DNA from: Planktothrix sp. FACHB-1365
Lineage (GTDB): Bacteria; Cyanobacteriota; Cyanobacteriia; Cyanobacteriales; Microcoleaceae
DNA length: 64,000 nt
Direction of reading: 5' to 3'
NCBI RefSeq assembly: GCF_014697575.1
Contig: NZ_JACJSC010000017.1
Span: forward strand, 1 to 64,000
The notes beneath the pieces were generated by a model that had not been told where the DNA came from, searched no databases, and worked only from the letters and a program-made list of their open reading frames with translations. Of this stretch, positions 18,035-27,600 are shown in pieces; the stretch's first letter is position 1; each line of letters starts with the position of its first letter. Both the position numbers and the translations under genes were made by a program.

Positions 18035-19741
18035 ATGCTTCATTTTAACTTAGAAGATAATTTAATTAACAAAAACCTAATTAAAAATTCAATTTACTAT
18101 GCTATTCATAGTAGACTAAATAATGATTATTTTTGTGATTTTTTTGAGCTAAATATCAACTGCAAAGATAAAATAAAAATCAATCAATTAGTTGAATATA
18201 TTAGAAATATTTATTTATTATCAGAACCTTACATACAAGATGAATCATTTGCTTATGCTTATCCAAAAAATGATTTGTTTATTAGAAAATGTATCTATCT
18301 TCCTTTTAAGGAATATGCTGTTAGATATCATTTAATCAATACTTTTTCACTAGCAGTTGAAAATTGTTTTATTAACACAAGCTATGCTCATAGAACTCAA
18401 CGTTCAACAACAAAAAGTGAATTTTTGCCATTATTTAAAGAGTATTATCCTGAATACAAAAAATTTATTAAAGGGGCAGAATATCTTCTCAAAGAATTTA
18501 AACAAAATAACCAAGAGTCTTATTTGTTAAAGGCAGATATAACAGCATTCTATGATAGTATATCACATCATTACTTAGTTGATGCAATTTTTGAACTTCT
18601 AGGAAATATTTTACCAAGGAAATATGAAGAACTTTTAAAACAAATATTAAAACCAAAATTTGAATTCTATTCAATTATTGATGAATCATTAAAATCAAGA
18701 AATAAGCATCAAGGCTTATTAGTGGGAAATATAACTGATGGATATTTAGCAAATATTTTATTAACTAGAATCGATGAATTAATGATTGCCCATGGTTTTA
18801 ATTATGCACGATATGTCGATGATATTAAGATAATTACCACTACAAAAGATGACGCTCTGAAAGCAGTCAATATTTTACAAGAAGAATTACATAGAATAGG
18901 CTTAACTTTAAACTCTACTAAGACAGAAATTATACATAATCCTAGTTCGGTTGAGGATCTGCTTAGAAAGAACCATCTAATTTCAATGCAAGATATTTTA
19001 AATGAAAATTTTAATGTTACTACCCAACAAGAATTCCTAGAAGAAGATGAGGATATTCGGTTAAAAGATATACTGAATATTAATTTTTCTGAAAAATTAA
19101 AAATAGAAGAAGTAAAAAAAATAACTAAATTTTTGAATAAATTAAAATTAAATAATGATTATGATGAAGAATTTTTAGTTTATCTTATAGAAAAAATTCC
19201 TGAAATGATTTTATTATTTCCTGAAACAATAAATACTAATACTTGGACTGTTGTTAAAATTATAAATTTTGGTTATAGTAATAAGATTATATTTGCTGGA
19301 TATAAAGCAATGAATGGAATTTTTAAGGATAGAAAGATTATGGATTATGCTAGAACAAGATTAATTCATCATTTAATTAAGCCAAGAAAGAAAGATCCTC
19401 CATATATACTTATGATGGTAAAAAATAACGATAGTTTTCGTGAAAAACTGATTTCCATATTTCAAAAATTTTTATCGGCAAAGTCCATTGACTTAAATCT
19501 TAACTCATTATACGCATTATGGATACTATCTCATAAAGAAAATGGAAGCATTTTCGACGAGACTTTATTTCACCAAACTATAGATAATTATTTACCTAGA
19601 CCTATTTCTCATACAATATCAAGAGTTTTAGCTTCCATTCTTTCATATAAAGGCAGCTTAAACTTTTTTGATGACTTTGATTTTACAGCTTTCTCTGATA
19701 ACGCCGAGAGTGTGGGACTAGATGACTTGAATTATCAATAA
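18035..19741 (+). CDS. Reverse transcriptase with helical C-terminal extension (putative defence RT)
   Basis: 568 residues. The polymerase core is visible: motif A LLKADITAFYDSI with D168, a motif B region GLLVGNITDGYLANILL (227-243), and motif C YVDD at 260-263 (ARYVDDIKI), followed by GLTLNSTKTEII (motif D/E). Residues about 330-568 are a helical, Lys/Asn/Ile-rich region with no recognised domain, recalling the alpha-helical tails of Abi-type and other unknown-group RTs. There is no group II intron maturase (X) or HNH domain, no IS element and no cas1 nearby. Base composition is much more AT-rich than neighbouring genes, a sign of transfer. It converges on the NERD-helicase gene with 26 bp between stops. 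A defence role is inferred from family and context; a retron or DGR role is not excluded. Confidence 0.85.
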   Translation: MLHFNLEDNLINKNLIKNSIYYAIHSRLNNDYFCDFFELNINCKDKIKINQLVEYIRNIYLLSEPYIQDESFAYAYPKNDLFIRKCIYLPFKEYAVRYHLINTFSLAVENCFINTSYAHRTQRSTTKSEFLPLFKEYYPEYKKFIKGAEYLLKEFKQNNQESYLLKADITAFYDSISHHYLVDAIFELLGNILPRKYEELLKQILKPKFEFYSIIDESLKSRNKHQGLLVGNITDGYLANILLTRIDELMIAHGFNYARYVDDIKIITTTKDDALKAVNILQEELHRIGLTLNSTKTEIIHNPSSVEDLLRKNHLISMQDILNENFNVTTQQEFLEEDEDIRLKDILNINFSEKLKIEEVKKITKFLNKLKLNNDYDEEFLVYLIEKIPEMILLFPETINTNTWTVVKIINFGYSNKIIFAGYKAMNGIFKDRKIMDYARTRLIHHLIKPRKKDPPYILMMVKNNDSFREKLISIFQKFLSAKSIDLNLNSLYALWILSHKENGSIFDETLFHQTIDNYLPRPISHTISRVLASILSYKGSLNFFDDFDFTAFSDNAESVGLDDLNYQ

Positions 19742-19767
19742 AATATGATTCCGACAACTTCCTAAAA

Positions 19768-21390
19768 TTAAAATATATCGGCAATATTGGTAATATTTGA
19801 AGATATATCTTTTCTTAAAAATAGATGTAATATACTACAAGCTCTGGATCTACCAATGTATCTTAATCTTCTCAAACGAATTGTCTCAGAAATAGGTTCA
19901 GGGTCTAATTCGACTAATAAAATAATATGATTTTCTAACCCTTGGAACTCATAAACAGTTGACCAAGTAATTGTTTGAGGATGAATTGGACTAGCTAAGG
20001 AAAATTGCTTAAATTTAAATGATAATGACTCAATAAATGATTGTATAGATTTCAAAATATATTCAATAGGTTGCTTAGAAAATAGTATTGTTATATTTTT
20101 TGGGCAAATTTTTTCATCCTTGGTCATGTTTATAAGCGTAGCTTGTAAAGCATCGATTAAATCCTCATCAGAAATAAAAAAATTTTCTATTACTTCTTTA
20201 AATTTCCTAACTGGATCTTTAACTTTATAAGTTGGACTAATATATTCTTTGTAACAATCAAAAATTTCAACGGTATTTCTAATTACTTTTTGTAGAGTGA
20301 AATTGGAGGATTTAAATATTTGCTGTATATCATTCTTATTCGTTTTTTGAGAATCATCTTTAAAAATAATAATATGTAATATTTTGTCTGAATAATTAGC
20401 TAAAGTTCTTAAAAAAGTTACATCTAGTTGTTGTGCTTCATCAACAATTATTCTGATTTCTGTTTCATTATTTTTGTTTTTCAAAATATCATTAACTCTT
20501 TCAATTTCTTCACTATTTAAAATCGTTAAAATATCATGATTGACTTGAATATTTAGAATAATTTCACGATTAATATAATATTTTGATTGTTGAGAATTTG
20601 TAATGAATAATACAAACTTATTGGATTGAATATCTGATATTGCCTGAGATATGGCAAGTTGAGTTTTTCCAGTTCCTGCTGGCCCTTCAATAAGTATGGG
20701 TTGATTCGCTCTGTAGAAACCATCTAAAATTTCTTGTTGTTCTTTAGTAAGCTGAATAATAGTTTGTTTTTCATCCTCTAGTTTTGCACTCAGAGATTTT
20801 TTAAATACACATTTAGGAGTAATTAAATTTTTAATTTCTTCTACTCTCTGCTTTCCAAGAGGACAATCTTTAGGATTAGTATAATGACTATATAATTCAT
20901 TAATTCTAAACTCTAAATTAATAAGATCATAACTCAATAAAGTTACTTCTTGTTCCATATATGGAGCTAACTCCCCCTCTAAAGTGTCACTGTGGGGAAA
21001 GCATATTGCATATCCGCAAGTGAACCACAATGTTTTTAGGCTAGGTATCTTTTCTTTTAGGTATACAGGCAATTGTTTTGAGTTAGCTAATTGTTTTTTA
21101 TAGGGATTTCTATAACATTGTTGATCACCTGATTTCCACTGATCATGCTCACCATCATAAGAAAATTGAGATCCACCTTTAACTTCAATAATTAATAAAC
21201 CTTTTTGGGGATGAACTAATAAAAAATCAGTTTCTCTTTCTGTTCTACACCCTTCTTTATTTTTGAAAATCCAATATCGATCTTGAAAAATATAAAAATC
21301 ATCTTCAAGTTGAGCTAGTAAACGATATACTTGTGATTCCCCATATAAATTAGGATTAGATGGGCCGTCTGGAGGAAACATTTTAGCCAT
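19768..21390 (-). CDS. NERD nuclease-domain SF1 helicase/ATPase
   Basis: 540 residues. The N-terminal NERD-type nuclease-like domain (about 10-115) has the E/D...D...ExK pattern: D55 in ETDFLLVHP, and E69/K71 in IIEVKGG. The ATPase part has Walker A EGPAGTGKTQ (K242, T243), Walker B IIVDEAQQ (D317, E318), and C-terminal helicase motifs VYEFQGLEN and YIGRSRA, as in UvrD/DUF2075-like SF1 proteins. The protein is short for a processive helicase. NERD-helicases recur in phage-defence islands. Strongly AT-rich like the adjacent RT gene and convergent with it, so the two may have moved together, although opposite orientation argues against a single operon. Starts at MAKMFPPDGP. Confidence 0.85.
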   Translation of the reverse strand: MAKMFPPDGPSNPNLYGESQVYRLLAQLEDDFYIFQDRYWIFKNKEGCRTERETDFLLVHPQKGLLIIEVKGGSQFSYDGEHDQWKSGDQQCYRNPYKKQLANSKQLPVYLKEKIPSLKTLWFTCGYAICFPHSDTLEGELAPYMEQEVTLLSYDLINLEFRINELYSHYTNPKDCPLGKQRVEEIKNLITPKCVFKKSLSAKLEDEKQTIIQLTKEQQEILDGFYRANQPILIEGPAGTGKTQLAISQAISDIQSNKFVLFITNSQQSKYYINREIILNIQVNHDILTILNSEEIERVNDILKNKNNETEIRIIVDEAQQLDVTFLRTLANYSDKILHIIIFKDDSQKTNKNDIQQIFKSSNFTLQKVIRNTVEIFDCYKEYISPTYKVKDPVRKFKEVIENFFISDEDLIDALQATLINMTKDEKICPKNITILFSKQPIEYILKSIQSFIESLSFKFKQFSLASPIHPQTITWSTVYEFQGLENHIILLVELDPEPISETIRLRRLRYIGRSRACSILHLFLRKDISSNITNIADIF

Positions 21391-21694
21391 TTTAATATTA
21401 CTCTGATTGCAGCTTATTGGGGGTCAGTAGAGTATCAGAGTCTTCAAGGGTTCTGGGTAATGTGAGTTTGAAAGAGCGATCTCTACTTTATAATCTCTAT
21501 TGTACTTGTAAAACGTCTTATAGCAAAGCACACGCGCTATTTTCTGTTGATCAATACTTCAATAAGAGTGATCTATACAGTTTGAGTTGGTGCGTGTGGC
21601 AATACTGACACACCCTATAAGTTTTCAGCTACAAAGAAAGTTTGTGGTGGTGCGTGCGATCCACGCTGACGCACCTGACTACAATGAATTGGAG
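21391..21694. other. Intergenic region with two GGTGCGT hairpin repeats
   Basis: About 300 bp. Two related 27-bp imperfect palindromes lie at 21589-21615 (GGTGCGTGTGG...ACACACC) and 21649-21675 (GGTGCGT...ACGCACC), 33 bp apart. The second is 20 bp from the stop of the dehydrogenase gene on the minus strand and may serve as its transcript end. A 63-codon frame on the plus strand across the region lacks codon bias and is not called. Confidence 0.6.
21649..21675. repeat. GGTGCGT...ACGCACC palindrome
   Basis: A 7-bp perfect stem (GGTGCGT/ACGCACC) around GCGATCCACGCTG. A diverged relative is at 21589-21615. Location just 3' of the dehydrogenase reading frame fits a terminator-like or REP-like element. 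Confidence 0.7.
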
Positions 21695-22552
21695 TTAAGA
21701 AGGTTTAATAGCCGTAAATAGGGCGGAATAATCATCGTTTGATTTTCCGAGTTTTTGCGTCGTTTCTAATATTGCTTTTACTCCTTCTAATGAACTTGCA
21801 TTTAACCCCATTTTGACCGCTTCTTGTAGAAACAAATTCGTGTCTTTTAATAGATGTTTTACGGGGAAATTGGGATTTTCATAATTTTCTTCTAACATCC
21901 GTTGTAATTTTTTATCAAAGGTGGGAGCATATAACGCACTGTTGCGTAAAATATCCATAAATAATTCGATATCAACTCCTTGCTGTTGAACAAAATTTAA
22001 ACTTAAGGCGAAAGCCGTTGTTAAGGAAGCAATTAATTGATTTAAGGCTAATTTTAACGCAGCCGCACTTCCGACTTCTCCAATATATTTCGGTTCGCCT
22101 AAGCATTTTAACAAATTCAACCATTGATCAAATTGCGCCTCTGTAGAACCTACCATAATTTGTAATGTTCCGGCTTTCGCTTCAGGAATACTCCCCAAAA
22201 CAGGCGCTTCTAAATAGTCTCCTCCTGCTTTCAGAATGTCTTTTTGAATCGTTTTACTATCCGTTGGCGAAATTGTTCCCATTGAAATCACTGTTTTTCC
22301 CGATAAAAACGATTGAAATTCTGAACGGAACAAAACCGACTCAATGGCGTCTTGATTCGTTAACATTAATAAAATACAATCACTGGTAGCAATTAAACCT
22401 TGAGGCGTTCCGGCTACTGTCGCCCCTGCTTCCCTTAACGGTTCGACTTTAGAGGTTGTGCGATTATACACAATGAGTTGATATCCAGCTTCTAACAGTC
22501 GTTGCGCCATCGGAAACCCCATTAACCCGGTTCCGATTATTCCGATTTTCAT
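21695..22552 (-). CDS. NAD(P)-dependent beta-hydroxyacid dehydrogenase
   Basis: 285 residues, typical length for the 3-hydroxyisobutyrate/tartronate-semialdehyde/succinate-semialdehyde reductase family. The N-terminal Rossmann motif is GIIGTGLMG (residues 4-12), then VYNRTTSKVEPL. The substrate motif LEAPVLGSIPEAKAGTLQIMVG is at about 114-135, and the catalytic lysine K167 with N171 is in ALKLALNQ. NRTTSK after the second strand suggests NADPH preference, an inference. Single gene, downstream neighbour unrelated. The precise substrate cannot be told from sequence; in cyanobacteria relatives reduce succinic semialdehyde or glyoxylate. Confidence 0.9.
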   Translation of the reverse strand: MKIGIIGTGLMGFPMAQRLLEAGYQLIVYNRTTSKVEPLREAGATVAGTPQGLIATSDCILLMLTNQDAIESVLFRSEFQSFLSGKTVISMGTISPTDSKTIQKDILKAGGDYLEAPVLGSIPEAKAGTLQIMVGSTEAQFDQWLNLLKCLGEPKYIGEVGSAAALKLALNQLIASLTTAFALSLNFVQQQGVDIELFMDILRNSALYAPTFDKKLQRMLEENYENPNFPVKHLLKDTNLFLQEAVKMGLNASSLEGVKAILETTQKLGKSNDDYSALFTAIKPS

Positions 22553-22688
22553 TTAATGTTAACTCCCATTGACTAGAAATCCTGATTTGCAACCTAGATC
22601 ATAATAGAGCTAAAATTTAATAACTACAATTTTCAGAAATTTCAAACCATCAGGGCCCATCTGTTAACCTTCCTACAGGTGTAAGCTC

Positions 22689-22886
22689 ATGAAACTCGGC
22701 GAAATTTTGATGCGTAGAGGTTTAATTTCCTCAATACAACTTGAACAAGCCATTACCGTTCAAGGAGTTTGTCATTTAAGATTAGGAGAACTGTTAGTGA
22801 CTGAAGGTTGGATTCAGACCACTGACTTAGAACAAGCCCTTTTAGAACAAAAATGGCGTCAAAAGGGCTTGTGGGTAATTGATTAG
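22689..22886 (+). CDS. Stand-alone MshEN-like small protein (candidate c-di-GMP binder)
   Basis: 65 residues consisting almost entirely of two copies of the pattern (K/R)LGE-L---G-I----LE-A-: KLGEILMRRGLISSIQLEQAI (2-22) and RLGELLVTEGWIQTTDLEQAL (31-51), the second followed by EQ. This is the paired 24-residue motif of the N-terminal domain of MshE/PilB-type ATPases, which in MshE binds cyclic di-GMP. Here no ATPase follows. In a type IV pilus-moving organism a free MshEN unit could act as a c-di-GMP sink or regulator, but this is inference. It lies alone, 135 bp from the divergent dehydrogenase gene. Confidence 0.7.
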   Translation: MKLGEILMRRGLISSIQLEQAITVQGVCHLRLGELLVTEGWIQTTDLEQALLEQKWRQKGLWVID

Positions 22887-22920
22887 TTCTTTCCTTAATT
22901 AAAATGCGTGTTTAATAGAC

Positions 22921-23205
22921 TTAAATTGAATACAGTTGATCTTCAAATAAATCTTCTCCGAAAACTGGGGTGACGTTTTGAAACCCTAAGCTTTCCAGAT
23001 AAGATTTCCAACCGTCCGGGGAATCTTCTATGTCTAATGCACCCAGTACCCTAGCAACATCTGCAATCCAAGGAACAGTCCAAATGGTGTATCCTTGCCA
23101 ATTTGAGCCCACTGATAACCAATCTGGGAGTGTATGTTCTCGAATAGGGCTTGAAAGTTCCCAACTTGCGCGAAAACAGTAGATTTGACCAGAATTTAAC
23201 ATCAT
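22921..23205 (-). CDS. Hypothetical protein
   Basis: The open frame extends upstream to a TTG at 23229, but the first ATGs are at 23205 and 23202, giving 93-94 residues starting (M)MLNSGQIYCFRASWEL. Aromatic-rich with several Trp (DWLSVGSNWQGYTIWTVPWIADVARVLG), soluble, acidic at the C-terminus. I do not recognise a family. Convergent with the MshEN-like gene, 34 bp between stops. No strong ribosome-binding site is visible. Confidence 0.6.
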   Translation of the reverse strand: MMLNSGQIYCFRASWELSSPIREHTLPDWLSVGSNWQGYTIWTVPWIADVARVLGALDIEDSPDGWKSYLESLGFQNVTPVFGEDLFEDQLYSI

Positions 23206-23385
23206 TTTTTTGAGGATTTTGAACGGCAAAATGGACAGATTTCTGTCTCAACAAGATGCGTGAATTTAAAATTACGCATAAGTCTAAATTTAGCGGATTT
23301 ATTTAACGATCCACCTCAATCAAAAGATAGGATAACTTCGAGAGTTTAACCGTATCCTATACAACAAATAATCTCTAAAAAAGAT

Positions 23386-24153
23386 CTAATCAATTAAAAT
23401 ATCCTCCGAGGTGTCGCTAGTTCGATGCTGCCAATTAATATTAGGGATATTATTAAATCCTTGTTTGAGGCACTCTTCCCAGAGTTTACGAATTTCTGCT
23501 AAATAGGGATCACCCAAGCGTAGTTTTAACCAATTTTTGACCTCTAAAGTATCTTTTTCATATAACACTAAATTAATGGGAGGCCCTACAGAAATATTAG
23601 ATTTCATGGTAGAATCAATTGAGAGTAATGCACATTTAGCTGCTGCTTCTAAATGGGTATTAAAGCTCAATGTTCGATCTAAAATGGGTTTACCATATTT
23701 AGTTTCTCCTATTTGCAAAAATGGTGTTTCTCTCGTGGCATGAATAAAATTACCTTGGCTATAAATTAAAAATAAAGCCGGATCTTGTCCCTTGATTTGC
23801 CCCCCTAATAGCATTGAACATTGAGGCTCAATTCCGTCTTTTTTTAGCCATTTTTCATCCAGTTCTTGAATTTTTCTGAGTTTTGATCCAATATATCGAG
23901 CGACTTCATACATAGAAGGGAGAGTATGTAAATTAATCTCTTCCTGGGTTTTGAGATCCCGATCTAATTCGCTGACAATTCCCTGGGTGATGGAGAGATT
24001 TCCCGCCGTACATAATAGAATTACGCGCTCACCTGATTTAGAAAAATCGAATAATTTCCGATAGGTAGAAATATAATCAACCCCAGCATTTGTGCGCGAG
24101 TCCGCCGCAATCACTAAGCCAGTATTGGTAATAATACCCAAACAATAGGTCAT
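23386..24153 (-). CDS. Anbu/BPH-type proteasome-like peptidase
   Basis: Open from TTG at 24165, but ATG at 24153 gives MTYCLGIITNTGLVIAADS, placing Thr2 next to the initiator as the N-terminal nucleophile, as required for Ntn hydrolases; I take that start (255 residues). ADSRTNAGVDYISTYRKLF is the signature of the Anbu (ancestral beta-subunit/bacterial proteasome homologue) family. Other conserved blocks are CTAGNLSITQG and SIDSTMKSNISVGPP. Anbu proteins form open-ring or helical assemblies of uncertain substrate. In many bacteria Anbu clusters with a transglutaminase-like protein, an alpha-E protein and a circularly permuted ATP-grasp protein; none of these is next to it here. Confidence 0.9.
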   Translation of the reverse strand: MTYCLGIITNTGLVIAADSRTNAGVDYISTYRKLFDFSKSGERVILLCTAGNLSITQGIVSELDRDLKTQEEINLHTLPSMYEVARYIGSKLRKIQELDEKWLKKDGIEPQCSMLLGGQIKGQDPALFLIYSQGNFIHATRETPFLQIGETKYGKPILDRTLSFNTHLEAAAKCALLSIDSTMKSNISVGPPINLVLYEKDTLEVKNWLKLRLGDPYLAEIRKLWEECLKQGFNNIPNINWQHRTSDTSEDILID

Positions 24154-24165
24154 AGAAAGTTTCAA

Positions 24166-24607
24166 TAAAATTTAGTAACTCACCAAAAGGAAAAGAATAG
24201 ACTTTTCTGACCCGAACTGTCAACCATCAAGCTTTAATACCCCACCCTCCTCTTCTACCCAGATCAAAATTCAACTCAAACAGCAGGAGTCCCCGACTCT
24301 AGCTGTACCCCTGTGAGTAGCAGGAGGAATGGCTGTGAGTCCATGATTGCACTACTAATGTAATCTTCTTTGGTAGAATCAATCAGAAGCCGGAGAATTA
24401 GGAATAAAAGATTCAGTCATTGGACATCACGAGAACTGCTGTTGGAGATCATCAAGCAAGGCATTGCCAAGACCATCTTACCTCGTCATGTAGAACGATT
24501 AATGTTAGAAACTGATTGGAAATCTCACCCGTTATAACAGAATACGGGTTAAATTCCTATCGAAATAAATGGAAACTATAAGCGGTTGTTCAAGTAGGAA
24601 ATGCTCT
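24166..24607. other. Intergenic region upstream of the second DUF4347 gene
   Basis: About 440 bp. Holds an IS630-like transposase remnant (24418-24537) and the promoter region of the surface-protein gene. A GC-richer patch around 24270-24350 has no recognisable feature. Confidence 0.5.
24418..24537 (+). mobile_element. IS630-like transposase remnant
   Basis: A 39-codon open stretch ending in TAA reads HWTSRELLLEIIKQGIAKTI then LPRHVERLMLETDWKSHPL, resembling the helix-turn-helix linker region of IS630-family transposases (W-S-R-L...I...S--HV-R-L----LKPH). The frame extends a little upstream (RRIRNKRFS) but has no start and no catalytic DDE region. Call based on resemblance. Confidence 0.5.
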
Positions 24608-27600
24608 ATGAAGATCTGTGTTTTTATTGATTCGGCAATTAATAACTGTGAATATTTAATTAAAAATGTTTTTGAATCAGTAGAAGTTGTCCAACTTAAT
24701 AATAGTCAAGATAGTATTCAACAAGTTGCAGATTATCTACGACAAAGACGGGAGATTCAAGAAGTTCATCTAATTAGTCATGGTGCTTCAGGTTGTTTAA
24801 AGTTTGCCAAAAGTCAACTTGATTTAGAAAACTTAGAAAACTACCATCAACTTTTAAAACAAAGCTTTTCTGCTGTCGATTCTTTAATTCTCTATGGCTG
24901 TCATCTTGCTCAAGGAGAAAAAGGTCAAACTTTTATTAAACAATTACATCAAATTACGGCTACAAAAATAGCAGCTTCAACAAGCTTAACCGGAAACAAA
25001 ATCTTAGGGGGAAATTGGGATTTTGAATTTACCCTTGGCAATCTTAACGTTAATTTACCGTTTAACCCAGAAGCACTTCAAAGTTATCCTTCTATTTTAG
25101 CGACTTTTATTGTTAATAGTACAGGGGATACGAATGATAATGATATAAGCAATGGCATTACTACACTCCGAGAAGCAATTACTGTTGCAAATATAACCCC
25201 TGGAGCAGATCGAATTGATTTTAATATTCCCAATAGCGATCCCGGATTTAATGCAACGACTAATTCCTTTACAATTCTACCATTATCCAGATTACCTGCA
25301 ATCACAGATTCAGTTGTTATTGATGCGACTACTCAAACCGGATTTACAGGTACTCCGATTATTGAAATTAATGGCACTAATGCAGCAGGATTAGATGATG
25401 GAGTTATAGAAATTACAGCCGGAGAAAATAGCATTATTCGAGGGTTTGTCATTAATCGTGCTGGATTTAGTAATGCAGCCATTTTAATTAACAATAGTAA
25501 CGCCAATCAAATTGAAAATAACTATCTGGGAACCGATATTACAGGAACCGTTGATCCAGGGGGAAATGGGTCAGGAATTATTATTCTTAATTCTGCTAAT
25601 AATATTATTCGAGATAATCTCATTTCGGGAAATAATAACACTTCGGCAGTGGGAATCCGTATCGAAGGAAATACCGCTACCAATAATCAAATTTTAGGAA
25701 ACTTTATCGGCACAACTATTACAGGAAATGCAGCTTTAGCAAATTCAGGTGGGGGTATTGTCATTGAAAATGCGCCTAATAATATTATTGGAGGAACCAC
25801 AGCAAGCGATCGCAATATTATTTCTGGAAATGGCTTTAATGGAATTAATATTAGTGGAATTGATACCATTGGTAATCGAATTTTAGGAAACTATATTGGT
25901 ACAGATATTACTGGAACCGTTGCAGTTCGTAATACTTTTGATGGAATTTTAATCTCATCTAATGCGTCTAATACAATTATTGGCGGAACCGCAGTTGGTG
26001 AAGCCAATTTAATTTCAGGTAATGGTTCTAGTGGTATTTTCCTCCAAACTGGAAGCAATAATCAAGTCATTGCCAACTTAATTGGAACGGATATTACGGG
26101 TAAAATTGCTTTAGGAAATGGGTCAGTAGCAGGCGTAAGGATTGAAAGTTCCGAGCATCTCATTCAAGATAACTTAATTTCAGGAAATATTGGCGATGGA
26201 ATCTTAATTGGGAGTAGCAATGCCAATAATAATATTGTTACCGGAAATCTCGTTGGAACAGATATTGATGGAATCGCAACTTTAGGCAATAGTGAAACCG
26301 GAATTATAATTGCCCAATCTGCAACGAATAATAGAATTGGTGGAACTATTCTTGATGAACGAAATATTATTTCAGGTAATAATAGTTCAGGAGTTAGTAT
26401 TCAATTTAATGCCACCAATAACCAAGTTTTAGGAAACTATATAGGGGTAAATATTAACGGAATTGCAGATTTAGGAAACGCTGCTGATGGTATCAGTTTA
26501 TTGGCAGCACCTAATAATATTATTGGAGGAACTGTTGCTGGATCTGGAAATTTAATTTCTGGAAATAATGGAAATGGAATCGATCTGGGTTTAGCTTCCT
26601 CTGAAACTCGAATTTTAGGAAACTTTATTGGGACAGATTTTACGGGAACTGTTGCAATTCCTAATACAGAGAATGGAATTAGTACAGATGGGTTTCCGGT
26701 TAATGGAATTATTGGGGGTACAACGCCAACAGAACGAAATTTGATTTCTGGAAATGGAGAAAATGGGATTGATATTTCTGCACCCAATTATCAAATTATT
26801 GGTAACTTTATTGGGACTCAAATTGATGGGGTGAGTTTGTTAGGAAATACAAACGCAGGAATAAATATTGCTTTTGGGGGGAACAATACCCGTATTGGTG
26901 GAACAAATACAGGAGAAGGAAATGCGATCGCTTTTAATGGTAGAGATGGAGTATCTGTTGGAAATGGCAGTACAGGAAATTCTATTTTATCGAATGCTAT
27001 TTTCTCTAATATTGAATTAGGAATTGATTTAAGTTCACCTGCTATTAATACAGCCGGAACAACAGCAAATGATGCGGGAGATACGGACACTGGAAGTAAT
27101 AACCTGCAAAATTTTCCAGTTATTACTTCAGCCGTTTCCGATGGAACTAATACAACCGTTTCTGGAAGCTTAAATAGTACGCCTAACACAACTTTTCGAG
27201 TTGAATTTTTCGCTAATGATATTTTAGATCCCACCACATTCGGAGAAGGTCAACAATTTTTAGGGTTTGCAAACGTCACAACTGATGCAACGGGAAATAT
27301 TAGCTTTGATCAAAGCTTTTTATCTTCTCAAACTGACAATAAATTTATTACCGCTACCGCTACAGACCCCAGTAACAGCACCTCAGAGTTTTCAGGGGGA
27401 CAACAAGTTAACCCCTTAACCCAAGTTGAATTTTCTCAAGGAAATTATCAACTAAATGAAGATGGAACTGTTGTTGGTTCAGCTATTACAATTAATCGCA
27501 TCGGAAATACCGCAAGTTCATCCAGTATTGAGGTTCAATTAACCAATGGAACAGCAACCGGAGGAACAACCTTAGACACCGGAATAGACTTTAATAACAC

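Noticed and set aside
21417-21608. 63-residue plus-strand frame between the NERD helicase and dehydrogenase genes
   Set aside because: Overlaps the GGTGCGT hairpin repeat, no ribosome-binding site, no family resemblance.
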